Shown one piece after another: positions 17,973 to 27,360 of a stretch of DNA of 64,000 nucleotides; position 1 is the stretch's first letter; every line of letters begins with the position of its first letter. The stretch is from Colwellia echini. GTDB lineage: Bacteria; Pseudomonadota; Gammaproteobacteria; Enterobacterales; Alteromonadaceae. Location of the stretch: positions 1 through 64,000 of the forward strand of contig NZ_PJAI02000014.1 of assembly GCF_002843355.2 (NCBI RefSeq), given 5' to 3'. Position numbers and translations under genes: made by a program. The notes beneath the pieces are model-generated. The model worked only from the letters and a program-made list of their open reading frames with translations. It had not been told where the DNA came from and did not search any database.

Positions 17973-18764
17973 TTAAATAGTTTTTAACGCTTGTTCTAAT
18001 TGTGCTGGTGGTTGGTAGCCAGGGATCATAGTGCCATCAGACAAAATAATAGCGGGCGTACCACTAACACCTATTTGACGGCCAAATTCATACTCAGCCT
18101 CAACCGCCGTTTCACAAACTTTATAGGTAACACCTTTACCTAATTTAGCGTCGGTTAACGCTTTAGGCGCATCATCACTACACCACACAGAGCGTAAATC
18201 TTTATAACCTTGGCTTAAGTTACCACTTTTATCTGTGATCCCACCTCGAGGAAACGCTAAATACCTAACAGTAATGCCACGTTCATTATAGCCGTCAATT
18301 TCACCATGCATCTTACGGCAATAACCACAGGTAATATCAGTAAAAACGGTTACTACATATTTTTCGTCTTTAGCTTTATAAACAATCATGTCATCTTTAA
18401 AAGCATTTAAACCGTTAAGTCTAATTTCAGCTAGACGACTTTCGGTTAAATCGACTACGCCATTTGCTAAGCCATAAACTTTACCATGAATTAAAAAGTC
18501 ACCATCAAAAGTTGCGTAGAATAAACCTTGTTCAGTTAACACAGAGGCAATACCTGGCATTGGCGTTTTGGCAACTTCAATAACGCTCATCCCTAGGCTT
18601 TGAGCGAATTTTTCTTTTAATAAATCAACATCAAGCACTGTTGCGCTAGTTGATTTAGCTATAGTTGCAGGAGCACCTGAAGAGGGAGCTGCAATTGCCT
18701 TGGTCAATAAAAGCGGTAACGTTAATGTGGCAAATATAGCCGTTAACAATAAATTTTTGTACAT
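17973..18764 (-). CDS. dsbC: Thiol:disulfide interchange protein DsbC
   Basis: A periplasmic disulfide isomerase, kept reduced by DsbD. 263 residues from the ATG at 18764, which has AGGA upstream and begins a signal peptide (1-25, ending KAIA). A TTG at 18785 extends the frame but has no comparable site. The N-terminal dimerisation domain spans about 45-105 and the thioredoxin domain has the active-site CGYC (TDITCGYCRKMHGE). A second cysteine pair (WCSDD ... VCETA) matches the structural disulfide of DsbC. Next to recJ as in E. coli; xerD, which precedes dsbC there, is missing. Confidence 0.93.
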   Translation of the reverse strand: MYKNLLLTAIFATLTLPLLLTKAIAAPSSGAPATIAKSTSATVLDVDLLKEKFAQSLGMSVIEVAKTPMPGIASVLTEQGLFYATFDGDFLIHGKVYGLANGVVDLTESRLAEIRLNGLNAFKDDMIVYKAKDEKYVVTVFTDITCGYCRKMHGEIDGYNERGITVRYLAFPRGGITDKSGNLSQGYKDLRSVWCSDDAPKALTDAKLGKGVTYKVCETAVEAEYEFGRQIGVSGTPAIILSDGTMIPGYQPPAQLEQALKTI

Positions 18765-18984
18765 AATAGTTCCTAACAACGACAAACAATAAAAGTAATA
18801 GATCTAGTAAAAACGTACATTACTTAAAATAGACCTAGTTATACGCAAAGAAATTACAGCCCTAGGGCATTTATTGCAACTTAAAATAGCCTTTATATTG
18901 AATTAACTTGTAAACAAAGATGAATGTTTTTGCTAAAATCTCGTTTAAATTCCTGCAACTTACCTAAATTTTGGAAATTGAATA

Positions 18985-19503
18985 ATGAAAATTGGTTTAT
19001 TTTATGGTTCAACCACTTGTTACACTGAGATAGTTGCTGAAAAAATTCAGGAAATTATAGGCTCTGATTTAGTTGATATATTCAATATTAAAGATCAACC
19101 TTTGGCGTTATGCCTTGATTATGATTTTATCATTTTTGGTATTTCCACTTGGGATTACGGTGAAATCCAAGAAGACTGGGAGTCTATTTGGGGTGATATT
19201 AATCAACTAGATTTGACCGATAAAATCGTTGCATTATACGGTATGGGCGATCAAGTTGGTTATGCTGATTGGTTTCAAGATGCTTTAGGTATGCTGCATG
19301 ACCAAGTCGTCATGCAAGACGCTAAGGTGATAGGTTATTGGCCAACTCAGGGGTATGAATTTACCGCCTCAAAAGCATTAAGCAGCGATGGTAACCAATT
19401 TGTTGGTTTAGCCTTAGATGAAGATAGTCAATACAGCTTAACTGATGAGCGTTTAGATACTTGGTGTGAACAAATATTGGTAGAATACAGCGCGTTACTT
19501 TAA
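18985..19503 (+). CDS. fldB: Flavodoxin, FldB type
   Basis: A soluble FMN electron carrier. 172 residues, long-chain flavodoxin. The phosphate-binding loop is at 8-14 ([16 protein letters not shown], where most flavodoxins have T/S-x-T-G-x-T). FMN-ring loops are [12 protein letters not shown] (about 54-65) and [16 protein letters not shown] (about 88-103). FldB, not FldA, is chosen because of the Cys in the phosphate loop and the position next to dsbC-recJ, as in E. coli. Divergent from dsbC with 220 bases between starts. ATG follows a weak TTGGAA site. Confidence 0.87.
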   Translation: MKIGLFYGSTTCYTEIVAEKIQEIIGSDLVDIFNIKDQPLALCLDYDFIIFGISTWDYGEIQEDWESIWGDINQLDLTDKIVALYGMGDQVGYADWFQDALGMLHDQVVMQDAKVIGYWPTQGYEFTASKALSSDGNQFVGLALDEDSQYSLTDERLDTWCEQILVEYSALL

Positions 19504-19622
19504 TAAAAATATTGTTGTAAATTTTATAGACTAAAGGTTTCTATACAGAATTATAACTCATATACAATAAAGGGTTACAGCAAAGGCTAAAACCACTATA
19601 ATTGCCACCATATTTATCCTTA

Positions 19623-20885
19623 ATGAATTATTCCCCTATGTTTGAGAAATTTGATCTAGACTCAGAATTACTAGCCAGTATACAAAAAATTGGTTACACC
19701 AAGCCTACCTCAATTCAAGAACTTGTTATTCCTGAAGCTATGGCTGGTAAAGATGTTATGGCATCAGCACCAACAGGCACAGGTAAAACAGCCGCTTTTT
19801 TATTACCCGTTGCGCAGCATTTATTAGATTACCCACGCACTCAACCGGGCTTTCCTCGTGTACTGATTTTAACTCCTACACGTGAATTAGCGATTCAAAT
19901 AGGTGAAGATAGTAAGCAACTCACCGAGTTGACTAAAATTAAAACAGGGGTGATCACAGGTGGTGTAAATTACGGTAGCCATGCAGACATATTAACCTCA
20001 ACTACCGATATTTTAGTGGCAACACCTGGCCGATTAATGGAGTACATTGAAAACGAGCAGTTTGATGCTCGCGAAATTGAAATTCTCATTTTAGATGAAG
20101 CCGATCGCATGCTAGACTTAGGCTTTAGCGAAACCATCAATCGCATTGTTGCTGAAGCGCGCTGGCGTAAACAAACCATGTTGTTTTCTGCAACATTAGA
20201 AGGCGCAGGTGTTTTACGTTTTGCTAAAGAAGTACTCAATGATCCTGTATTTTTAGAGTCTTCACCGTCACGTAAAGAAAAAGCGGTTATTCACCAATGG
20301 CTTCATTTAGCTGATAACACGAACCATAAACTAGCCTTACTGGTTAAGACTCTAAAACAAGAAGGTGTTAATCGTACTGTTGTGTTTGCAAACAAGCGTG
20401 AAACGGTACAAACCCTATCAGGTAAGCTTTACGCTGAAGAATTACCATGTGTTTGGTTAGAAGGTAAGATGCCTCAAGACAAGCGTAATAAAGCAATAGA
20501 GCGTTTTAAAAGTGGCGAGATAAAGGTATTGGTAGCAACTGATGTTGCCGCTCGTGGTTTAGACATAGACGATATTACTCACGTAATTAACTTTGATATG
20601 CCGCGTAAGGTAGATATCTATATTCATCGCATTGGCCGTACAGGACGTGCTGGTAATAAAGGTACTGCTATCTCTTTGGTTGAAGCACATGATATGGCGG
20701 TTGTTGGTAAAATTGAACGTTACACTAAAGAGCGCTTACAACGCCGGGTTATTCAAGAGCTACGTCCTAATAACAAAGAATCTCGAGTTGTTAATAAAAA
20801 AGCAAAAATTAAATTAACAACAGCCCAGAAAAAGGCCAAAGCTAAAAAACAAGTGAAGAAAAAAGCAAAACGAGTTAAATCTTAA
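19623..20885 (+). CDS. srmB: ATP-dependent RNA helicase SrmB
   Basis: A DEAD-box helicase that helps early 50S ribosome assembly, important in the cold. 420 residues from ATG 19623; a TTG at 19602 and an ATG at 19638 are other options, but 19623 places the Q-motif phenylalanine as in E. coli SrmB. Motifs: Walker A SAPTGTGKTAA (about 52-62), PTRELA, DEAD box ILDEADRMLD, SAT (FSATLEG), and HRIGRTGRAG near residue 340. A lysine-rich tail follows, as usual for SrmB. The RWRKQTMLFSATLEG block is SrmB-like. Monocistronic, 119 bases beyond fldB. Confidence 0.92.
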   Translation: MNYSPMFEKFDLDSELLASIQKIGYTKPTSIQELVIPEAMAGKDVMASAPTGTGKTAAFLLPVAQHLLDYPRTQPGFPRVLILTPTRELAIQIGEDSKQLTELTKIKTGVITGGVNYGSHADILTSTTDILVATPGRLMEYIENEQFDAREIEILILDEADRMLDLGFSETINRIVAEARWRKQTMLFSATLEGAGVLRFAKEVLNDPVFLESSPSRKEKAVIHQWLHLADNTNHKLALLVKTLKQEGVNRTVVFANKRETVQTLSGKLYAEELPCVWLEGKMPQDKRNKAIERFKSGEIKVLVATDVAARGLDIDDITHVINFDMPRKVDIYIHRIGRTGRAGNKGTAISLVEAHDMAVVGKIERYTKERLQRRVIQELRPNNKESRVVNKKAKIKLTTAQKKAKAKKQVKKKAKRVKS

Positions 20886-21070
20886 GCGTCATAAAAATTG
20901 AATGTTTTCTTCACATTGACTTGTTATAGTAAATAAGCATTTAATTTTAACTTAATGTGTTAAATAACAGTTCACTTATGTAGTTTTAACAACTGTTACG
21001 ATTTTACGTATAACTTACTATATGTAATAACACGATAAAATAAAGCCATCAACTTTATAATAGTAACTAC

Positions 21071-22291
21071 ATGATAAATAAATCCTTAAAATCAAATAGA
21101 ACATTACAACGCGCAACTAATTTAAAAAAATCTATTGCCGTTGTCGCATCACTCAGTATCTCACTTATCAGCTCAGCTTTCATTAATGCGCAAGCAAATG
21201 AACAAAATATGAGTAATGATAATACCCAGCCAGAGATCAGTATTTATAATCCTTTCGATTTTGCTGATTTATATCACAATGACCAAGGTACTTACTTAAG
21301 ATTATCAGGTCGACTACAACTTGATTCTACATGGTTAGAGAGTGATCAAGGCGATTATAATGAAATTGTATGGCGACGATTTCGCTTTGGGGTAAAAGCT
21401 GGGCATGGTAACTTTGAAGCTACATTGAAAGCCGATATCAATTTAAACAATCCAATAGGCGATATGTATACGCGCTTAACCGACGCCAATATAAGTTGGT
21501 TAATGAGCCCAAGAACAGAACTGAAAATATTAAAACAATCAGCTGGCTTCACTTTAGATGGTAAAACCTCATCAAAACTTTTACTTACTCCACAACGTAA
21601 TAATCTAAGTGCTAATTTATGGTTTTCTGAAGAATACTTTACTGGTATTACCCTAAAAGGAGCCCTTACTGAAAGCTGGTCATATAATACAGGTATATTC
21701 TCTGGTGATGGTGACGCTGAGATATCGATTCAAAATGGCGGTTCATTCTTATTATTGTCAACAGCCAAATCATTAACAAGTAATGATTTATGGGATAGTG
21801 CTGAAATTAGTTTTGATTATGTATATAACGACAACAAAGTTGGCTCTTATACTACAAACTTTTCTCAAATTATTAGCAACTCAAATAAGTTTAATAGAAA
21901 CAAGTGGGGGTTGCAGACCGATCTTTCGTGGGGTAAAGGAGATGCTGGACAAAACGCTTTAACTCAAGGCGGTATTCCGCAAAGTGATGTATTTGGACTT
22001 GTGCTAATGCCAACTTACCAAACTAACGAAGTCATTCAATGGGTGGCACGCTACACCTATCTTCATAGTAATGAAGATAACGGTTTATTTTTGGAACGAT
22101 ACGAAAACAGAGTTGTTGCCGGTAAAGGTAATCAATATCAAGAGTATTTTGGCGGGGTAAACTGGTTCTTAAATGGACAAAAACTTAAACTTCAAGCGGG
22201 ATTAAAGCATTCAAAAATGATTGATGATGCCAATGATGGCGGCGCTTATGATGGCTGGGACCTTACCCTAGCATTGCGTACTTTTTGGTAA
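21071..22291 (+). CDS. Outer-membrane porin, phosphate-selective porin O/P type
   Basis: 406 residues with a rather long signal peptide (cleavage probably near INAQA-NEQ, residue 42). The remainder is an alternating beta-barrel pattern with a C-terminal aromatic residue (LALRTFW), needed for BAM-mediated assembly. FEATLKADIN and EYFTGITLKGALTESWSYN-like strands match the OprO/OprP family. Phosphate selectivity cannot be claimed without the arginine ladder being modelled, and no Pho box was noticed upstream. It stands alone between srmB and a MITE. Confidence 0.8.
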   Translation: MINKSLKSNRTLQRATNLKKSIAVVASLSISLISSAFINAQANEQNMSNDNTQPEISIYNPFDFADLYHNDQGTYLRLSGRLQLDSTWLESDQGDYNEIVWRRFRFGVKAGHGNFEATLKADINLNNPIGDMYTRLTDANISWLMSPRTELKILKQSAGFTLDGKTSSKLLLTPQRNNLSANLWFSEEYFTGITLKGALTESWSYNTGIFSGDGDAEISIQNGGSFLLLSTAKSLTSNDLWDSAEISFDYVYNDNKVGSYTTNFSQIISNSNKFNRNKWGLQTDLSWGKGDAGQNALTQGGIPQSDVFGLVLMPTYQTNEVIQWVARYTYLHSNEDNGLFLERYENRVVAGKGNQYQEYFGGVNWFLNGQKLKLQAGLKHSKMIDDANDGGAYDGWDLTLALRTFW

Positions 22292-22362
22292 TATTAAGAC
22301 GTTATTAAAAATCACTTATACCTGTTTGATATTTTTTCCTATAGGCCTATAGACCTATAGAT

Positions 22363-22555
22363 AAGCTGAGTTCGGGTATAGCGATATCAACCATTTGTAC
22401 TCACGCATATTCAATAGTTTTAATTATTCGTAGTTCAAAGCGAGAAAGCTCCCAATAACATGTTATCGGGAGCTTTCATAACGTAGCTAAGCTAAACATA
22501 GAAAAATACAGATCATTAAAGCTGTTGTAGCATTTTTACCCCTAACTCATGTTAG
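22363..22555. mobile_element. MITE family 1, degenerate copy
   Basis: About 193 bp. The left end AAGCTGAGTTCGGG and right end CCCTAACTCATGTTAG are decayed forms of the 23-bp terminal repeats at 8392-8597. The interior shares CAATAGTTTTAATTATTCG and GGGAGCTTTCATAACG. It lies between the porin and the TIGR03545 gene and fills most of that gap. Confidence 0.65.
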
Positions 22556-22588
22556 ATACATATTTTTATCAATTGCGATGAGCTGAGC

Positions 22589-24388
22589 CTAACCAAACAA
22601 ATCCCCAAGTTTACCTTTCAGCTTATCTTTGGCTTTGTCTTTTACTTTATCTTCTAACTTTTGCTGTTGTTGTTTAACAATGTCAGAATTTTGCAAGTCT
22701 TCAAATGCTTTATCGGTATCTGTTAATAAAGCTTCTAAGTCAAGCAGCTCTGCGGTTTGGCTATCACCAAGTTTTAAAGCGCTAGCTAACTTTTCATTCA
22801 ATCCTTTATTCACTTTCTCTTTGAATTCACCTAACTTCCCAGCAACCTGTTGAGTAAAGGCGCCTGTTAAGGCATCATTTAATGAAGAGGCAATACTAAA
22901 GTTTGGCTTATCAAGCTCACCTGTAATACCCACATCAAGTGTTAATTTATCTAGTGACTTAACTGTATCCAGTAATAACTCGGTCACTTTAGAGCTTGCT
23001 TCACCTTGATAGCTGGCTTGCGAAAGTGATATGTTATTCATCGACTCAACGTTAGTATTTTTAAAGTTAAAAATTCCTTTACCATCAAATTGCGCTTCAC
23101 TTAATGTTAACGATAAAGTGTTATTACTGGTTAGCTCTGCATCTTCTAATGTGCGGTCGTTGATTAACCATTCACCGTCAGCGTTAAAATCACCAGATTC
23201 AGTTAAGTTAAACTGGCTGGTTAGCGTAAACTCGCCATTCGATACAGAGCTAACATTAATAAGGCTGTTTTTGCCTCTATACCAATGTTGATGCGTTAAC
23301 TCACTACCCGTAACTTCAATATCACCTTCTGCTGATAAGATAGAGAAAAACAATTTTTTTACTAACACTGAAGGTAGTGGGTTTTCTTCATCAAAATAAA
23401 TAAAACGACCTTCTGCATGAGTTTTTACATCTACAATCTCTTCTTCGCTGTCTGAGCCTCCTAAGAAAGGTGATACTTGCTCATAAGCCCATAATGCTTT
23501 TTGCGTGTAGCCACGTGCTGCTTCACCAAAAAGAATATGCGCAAAATCTTCGGTATCAAGACTGTCTAATTGATACTTATCTTCTATTACTTGCCAGTCT
23601 TTACCTGGTGCAGATTTTAAATCTAAGGCTTGTTGAGCTAACAAGTTTTTACTGTCTATTACTTGTTGTTTAGCACTTTTCACTAATGCTTGATCAGCTT
23701 TAAATTCAGCTTTGATATCATCAAACGCTGTTTTAATTTTTTCAATATCCGCTAATGTTTTAACTTCCATTTTACCTAAGGCTTTAACTTTATCTTGATA
23801 AGATTTCAGTTTATCTTTAGATGGTAACTTTTCTTTAAGGGCTTTAATTTTTACTTGCTCGGTTTTATAGCTTTCTTGTAATTGCGTTGCCGCTTTTACT
23901 GTCAGTAAGTTGCTGTCGTTAAGTAAGGTTTTAACATCAGGTAACTCCATGTCAACTTCTGGCAACATCCCCTTAGCTTTATCAGAAAAGCTTTCGCCCT
24001 CCTCTACCGTTTCATCGTCAATATAAACTTCACCAGGCTTTTCTCTAACTGTTGATAACGCCAATTGACTCACGGTTAACTCATCAATTATGACTTTACC
24101 GAACAGGTATTCCCATACATCAACGCCTGCAGTAGCACGTTGAAAACTAAACAAGTTATGTGCAGGCATTTCTTTATCAGTAACTTGCATGCCAATAACA
24201 CTAATTTGTAAAGGAGAAAAACCTAGCTCAACATCAGCTATATTCACTTCAGCACCAAAGGCACTTTCACTAGCACTAACAATGGCTGACTTAGCTAAAC
24301 TCTCTGCAAACAAATAACAGAATACTATGATTAACGCACTTATTATAAAAAAAGCAGCCATGCCCTGCCAACGGATAAAACGTGCCAT
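22589..24388 (-). CDS. TIGR03545 family envelope protein (AsmA-like)
   Basis: 599 residues: an N-terminal membrane anchor (about 9-30), then an AsmA-like periplasmic beta segment (about 40-115, VNIADVELGFSPLQISVIGMQV in short pieces), a long Lys/Glu-rich coiled-coil region (about 140-275), a second AsmA-like part (about 320-500) and another charged helical tail. Function unknown; the family is found next to TIGR03546 proteins, and AsmA relatives act in lipid or outer-membrane transport. Its ATG overlaps the stop of the upstream gene (TAATG), so the two are translationally coupled. Confidence 0.85.
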   Translation of the reverse strand: MARFIRWQGMAAFFIISALIIVFCYLFAESLAKSAIVSASESAFGAEVNIADVELGFSPLQISVIGMQVTDKEMPAHNLFSFQRATAGVDVWEYLFGKVIIDELTVSQLALSTVREKPGEVYIDDETVEEGESFSDKAKGMLPEVDMELPDVKTLLNDSNLLTVKAATQLQESYKTEQVKIKALKEKLPSKDKLKSYQDKVKALGKMEVKTLADIEKIKTAFDDIKAEFKADQALVKSAKQQVIDSKNLLAQQALDLKSAPGKDWQVIEDKYQLDSLDTEDFAHILFGEAARGYTQKALWAYEQVSPFLGGSDSEEEIVDVKTHAEGRFIYFDEENPLPSVLVKKLFFSILSAEGDIEVTGSELTHQHWYRGKNSLINVSSVSNGEFTLTSQFNLTESGDFNADGEWLINDRTLEDAELTSNNTLSLTLSEAQFDGKGIFNFKNTNVESMNNISLSQASYQGEASSKVTELLLDTVKSLDKLTLDVGITGELDKPNFSIASSLNDALTGAFTQQVAGKLGEFKEKVNKGLNEKLASALKLGDSQTAELLDLEALLTDTDKAFEDLQNSDIVKQQQQKLEDKVKDKAKDKLKGKLGDLFG

Positions 24389-24921
24389 TATAACGCTCCT
24401 TTAGTTAAGCTAGAGTCACCTGAAAATGTGTTATATAAACTATAAAATTTTGATGCTTTAAGCGCTTGTACAATTCTGAATTTGGCAAAGAACGTCATAA
24501 TATGTACGCGGTACTTTTCAATGATAATCTTACTGATGAAATAGACAGGAATGCAAAGTAAAGTGCCTAACACAAATGCACCTAATACATAGGTATGATG
24601 CCAATGTGCTAACTTGAAAATACCAAACTGGTAAAGCATGGTGAAAAAGTCATTCAATTCAGGTTTAGTTAATATGAACTCACCCACTTGAACAATATAA
24701 GGTGAAAGCAAATAGCTTACCCCTGAGAAAAAACCAACAGCTAAAATAAAGCTACCTAAGTGTACTCGAACAAGTAACACAAAGAAGATAATAACAATAT
24801 TATGTAAGGTGAATATTGGTGATAAACCTACTAAAAACCCCAACGCGATGGCGAGAGCAATTTGTCTGATTGAGCTATCACCATTTAAAGCACTTAATAG
24901 CTTTGCAAGTAAAGTTAACAT
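24388..24921 (-). CDS. TIGR03546 family inner-membrane protein
   Basis: 177 residues from ATG 24921, which has a perfect AGGAGG five bases upstream; a longer frame to 24957 has no such site. It has a helical N-terminus with the family pattern LNGDSSIRQIALAIALGFLV and three to four membrane segments (about 25-45, 48-80, 120-145). Function unknown. It forms a two-gene operon with the TIGR03545 gene. The fold resembles DUF2062-type small membrane proteins. Confidence 0.85.
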   Translation of the reverse strand: MLTLLAKLLSALNGDSSIRQIALAIALGFLVGLSPIFTLHNIVIIFFVLLVRVHLGSFILAVGFFSGVSYLLSPYIVQVGEFILTKPELNDFFTMLYQFGIFKLAHWHHTYVLGAFVLGTLLCIPVYFISKIIIEKYRVHIMTFFAKFRIVQALKASKFYSLYNTFSGDSSLTKGAL

Positions 24922-24984
24922 GTAACCTCCTGTTAAAATGTTTAAATTGACTGACAATCAATTATGTCAGTAGTTAATGGTTTA

Positions 24985-25758
24985 TTAAGCTTCTTTACGG
25001 GTAAAAACCCAATCACTGCCTTTAGACATTTCAGCATTATATTGGTAACCCGCTAAATCGAAACCTTTGATGTCTTCAATATTAGTTAACTTATTTTGTA
25101 TAATATAACGCGCCATTAAACCACGCGCCTTTTTGGCAAAGAAGCTGATTATTTTGTATTGACCGCTTTTCCAATCTTTAAAGGTTGGTGTAATAATACT
25201 TGCATTGAGTAATTTAGGTTTAACTGATTTAAAGTACTCTGTAGAAGCTAGGTTAATCAACACCTCTTCATTTTGCTCCGCAATCACTTTATTCAATTCG
25301 TTAGTGATTATGTCACCCCAAAAGTGATATAAATTTTCACCTCGACTATTACCTAGTTTACAGCCCATTTCTAAACGATAAGCTTGCATTAAATCAAGTG
25401 GCTTTAATAAACCATATAAACCTGACAATATTCTGAAATGCTTTTGTGCAAAGTCAAAATCTTCATTACTAAAAGATTGCGCATCAAGACCTGTGTATAC
25501 ATCACCGTTGAAACTTAAAATAGCTTGTCTTGCATTGTCTTGGGTAAAAGGAGTTGACCACTGGCCAAAGCGTGCTGCGTTTAAACCAGCCAATTTGTCA
25601 CTCAGCTTCATTAAGCTAGCAATATCACTTGGCGTTAATTTAACGCATTCATCAATTAATAACTGACTTTGCTCAAGTAAGGTTGGTTGAGTAAATTTTT
25701 CTGTTGTAAGTGGAGATTCAAAATCTAATTTTTTAGCGGGAGAAACAACAAGTAACAT
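24985..25758 (-). CDS. yaaA: Peroxide stress protein YaaA (DUF328)
   Basis: A cytosolic protein that in E. coli lowers free iron and protects DNA during H2O2 stress under OxyR control. 257 residues, the family length. Hallmarks: N-terminal [12 protein letters not shown] (6-17), [20 protein letters not shown] (about 107-126), NLASTEYFK (about 168), and [13 protein letters not shown] (about 206-218). It sits just upstream of the TIGR03546 gene on the same strand, with 63 bases between them, and may be transcribed with it. No OxyR site is visible. Confidence 0.95.
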   Translation of the reverse strand: MLLVVSPAKKLDFESPLTTEKFTQPTLLEQSQLLIDECVKLTPSDIASLMKLSDKLAGLNAARFGQWSTPFTQDNARQAILSFNGDVYTGLDAQSFSNEDFDFAQKHFRILSGLYGLLKPLDLMQAYRLEMGCKLGNSRGENLYHFWGDIITNELNKVIAEQNEEVLINLASTEYFKSVKPKLLNASIITPTFKDWKSGQYKIISFFAKKARGLMARYIIQNKLTNIEDIKGFDLAGYQYNAEMSKGSDWVFTRKEA

Positions 25759-26004
25759 ATTTAGTGCCGATGATTAAAATTACGTAATTAAAGTTAATAT
25801 ATCATAAGCTTTACCCTATTCAATAGCCTTTAATCATGTCCATTTTAATCGTTATTGGTGAACACGAATATTTTATATAAATTCGATTGAATGTCTTGAT
25901 AACTAACTTATATAACTAGCTTAGCAAGGGTTACTAGTTGACAAAATTAAAACACCCGTTTAGTTTAAGTTCCTGATAAATAATTATGTTGGTTGTGAAA
26001 CAAT

Positions 26005-26880
26005 ATGGCGAAATACATCATCAATTTTGCACATGCTAATGGTTTTCCTGCGGATTGTTATCAAACTTTTTTCAGTTACCTACCGTCAGATATAAAAGTT
26101 ATTGCCTTAGATAAATACGGTCACGATCCTAAAAAACCAGTAAATCATAACTGGCAAGCACAAGTAGAAGAGCTTATTGCTTATGTAGAAGCACAACAAA
26201 TTGAGTCTAACGATTACAGTAAAGTCATCTGCCTTGGACATTCATTAGGTGGCGTTATCTCTTTTATTGCTTGTTGTCAGCGACCTGATTTATTTAAAGG
26301 CTTGATCATGCTCGATCCTCCAGTATTAAGTGGCGCTAGTGCAATGGTGGTAGGAATGTTAAAAAAAACTAAATGGATAGACAAATTTAGCCCCGCAGGT
26401 AAAGCTAAAAATCGCAGAACACACTGGCCATTAACTACAGATATAAACTCAGCTATTAGCTCAAATATAAGCTCAGATATAGATATAAGCTCCACCCTAA
26501 AAAAAATCAGCGCTAGCTTTGCTCGTAGAACTTTATTTAAAAACTTTGATAGCCGTTGTTTAACTGATTATATCCAACATGGAATTTGTCATCGTAATAA
26601 TCAATTAGAGTTAGTATTTGACGCACAAATTGAAGCGGAAATATTTAGGAACTTACCGTCAAATTTATCTCGTTATAAAAATAAATTAACTATACCTGCT
26701 GTTTTAATACACGGTGAAAACACTGATGTATTCCCACATAAAATGTTCCATAAGTTTGCCAAGTTAAACAAAAATATAGCGCTGCAAACAACCCCAGGCG
26801 GACACATGTTTCCATTAGAAAGTCCTGAAGAGACCGCTAAATTAATTATTAACGCCATTAAATATTTTCCCAATGACTAG
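26005..26880 (+). CDS. Alpha/beta hydrolase
   Basis: A 291-residue cytosolic alpha/beta-fold hydrolase of unknown substrate. The nucleophile elbow is GHSLGG with Ser80; the likely acid is the Asp in HGENTDVFP (about 236-240) and the base the His in PGGHMFPLE (about 268). The oxyanion region HANGFPADCYQ (10-20) is typical of the family. A Ser/Ile-rich insertion at about 150-165 (SAISSNISSDIDISS) is unusual. The TAG stop is formed partly by the first G of the MITE inserted at 26880, so the original C-terminus may have been different. Confidence 0.82.
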   Translation: MAKYIINFAHANGFPADCYQTFFSYLPSDIKVIALDKYGHDPKKPVNHNWQAQVEELIAYVEAQQIESNDYSKVICLGHSLGGVISFIACCQRPDLFKGLIMLDPPVLSGASAMVVGMLKKTKWIDKFSPAGKAKNRRTHWPLTTDINSAISSNISSDIDISSTLKKISASFARRTLFKNFDSRCLTDYIQHGICHRNNQLELVFDAQIEAEIFRNLPSNLSRYKNKLTIPAVLIHGENTDVFPHKMFHKFAKLNKNIALQTTPGGHMFPLESPEETAKLIINAIKYFPND

Positions 26881-27157
26881 GGTCTGTTGATCTTTCGAGA
26901 TTACTTTTACAGCAACTTGTTTGGGTTTCTTTGTATTAAGAGAAGACAAGGCAGAGTATGTGACGTGTAGCTGGCTACTCGAAGATACGATAACCTAGTA
27001 TAATTTTCAAACAAGTGCTGCCATTTAGGGTTCATTTAAAACGAATTTACTCATTGTTACCCGCTTTTTTAATAGAATGACTATGATACAAAGCTCGCGC
27101 CGCGATTAAATTCGTTTTAAATTGAATAAATTTTAACCTTGAAAGATCAACAGACCC
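26880..27157. mobile_element. MITE family 2, long copy with nested palindrome
   Basis: A 278-bp non-coding element with 17-bp terminal inverted repeats, GGGTCTGTTGATCTTTC (26880-26896) and its perfect complement (27141-27157). A second copy, 191 bp, is at 51364-51554 and matches nearly base for base outside 27035-27121 and a few small indels. Both are preceded by CTA. The first G of the element completes the TAG stop of the alpha/beta hydrolase gene. No transposase is present. The rest of the gap up to 27360 holds the HAD gene promoter region only. Confidence 0.75.
27035..27121. repeat. Nested palindromic segment inside the MITE family 2 copy
   Basis: A perfect 15-bp inverted repeat, TTTAAAACGAATTTA (27035-27049) and TAAATTCGTTTTAAA (27107-27121), bounds 87 bp that are absent from the copy at 51364-51554. 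It looks like a smaller element inserted into the MITE, though loss from the other copy is possible. Confidence 0.6.
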
Positions 27158-27360
27158 TTATATTATTGATTAATAACCTGCTTAACAAAACTAACTGTTT
27201 AATTAATATATTTATCATTAGCTTGCTTAATTATGAAGTCATTTTAATAATAGCGACTTATTATATTATCATGCTAATCTAGAGTAGGAATGAGAGTGTT
27301 ACAATACTTTGTATATTCCTATTTTACTTAAGCAAAAATTAAACAGTGGAGATCAGTTCA

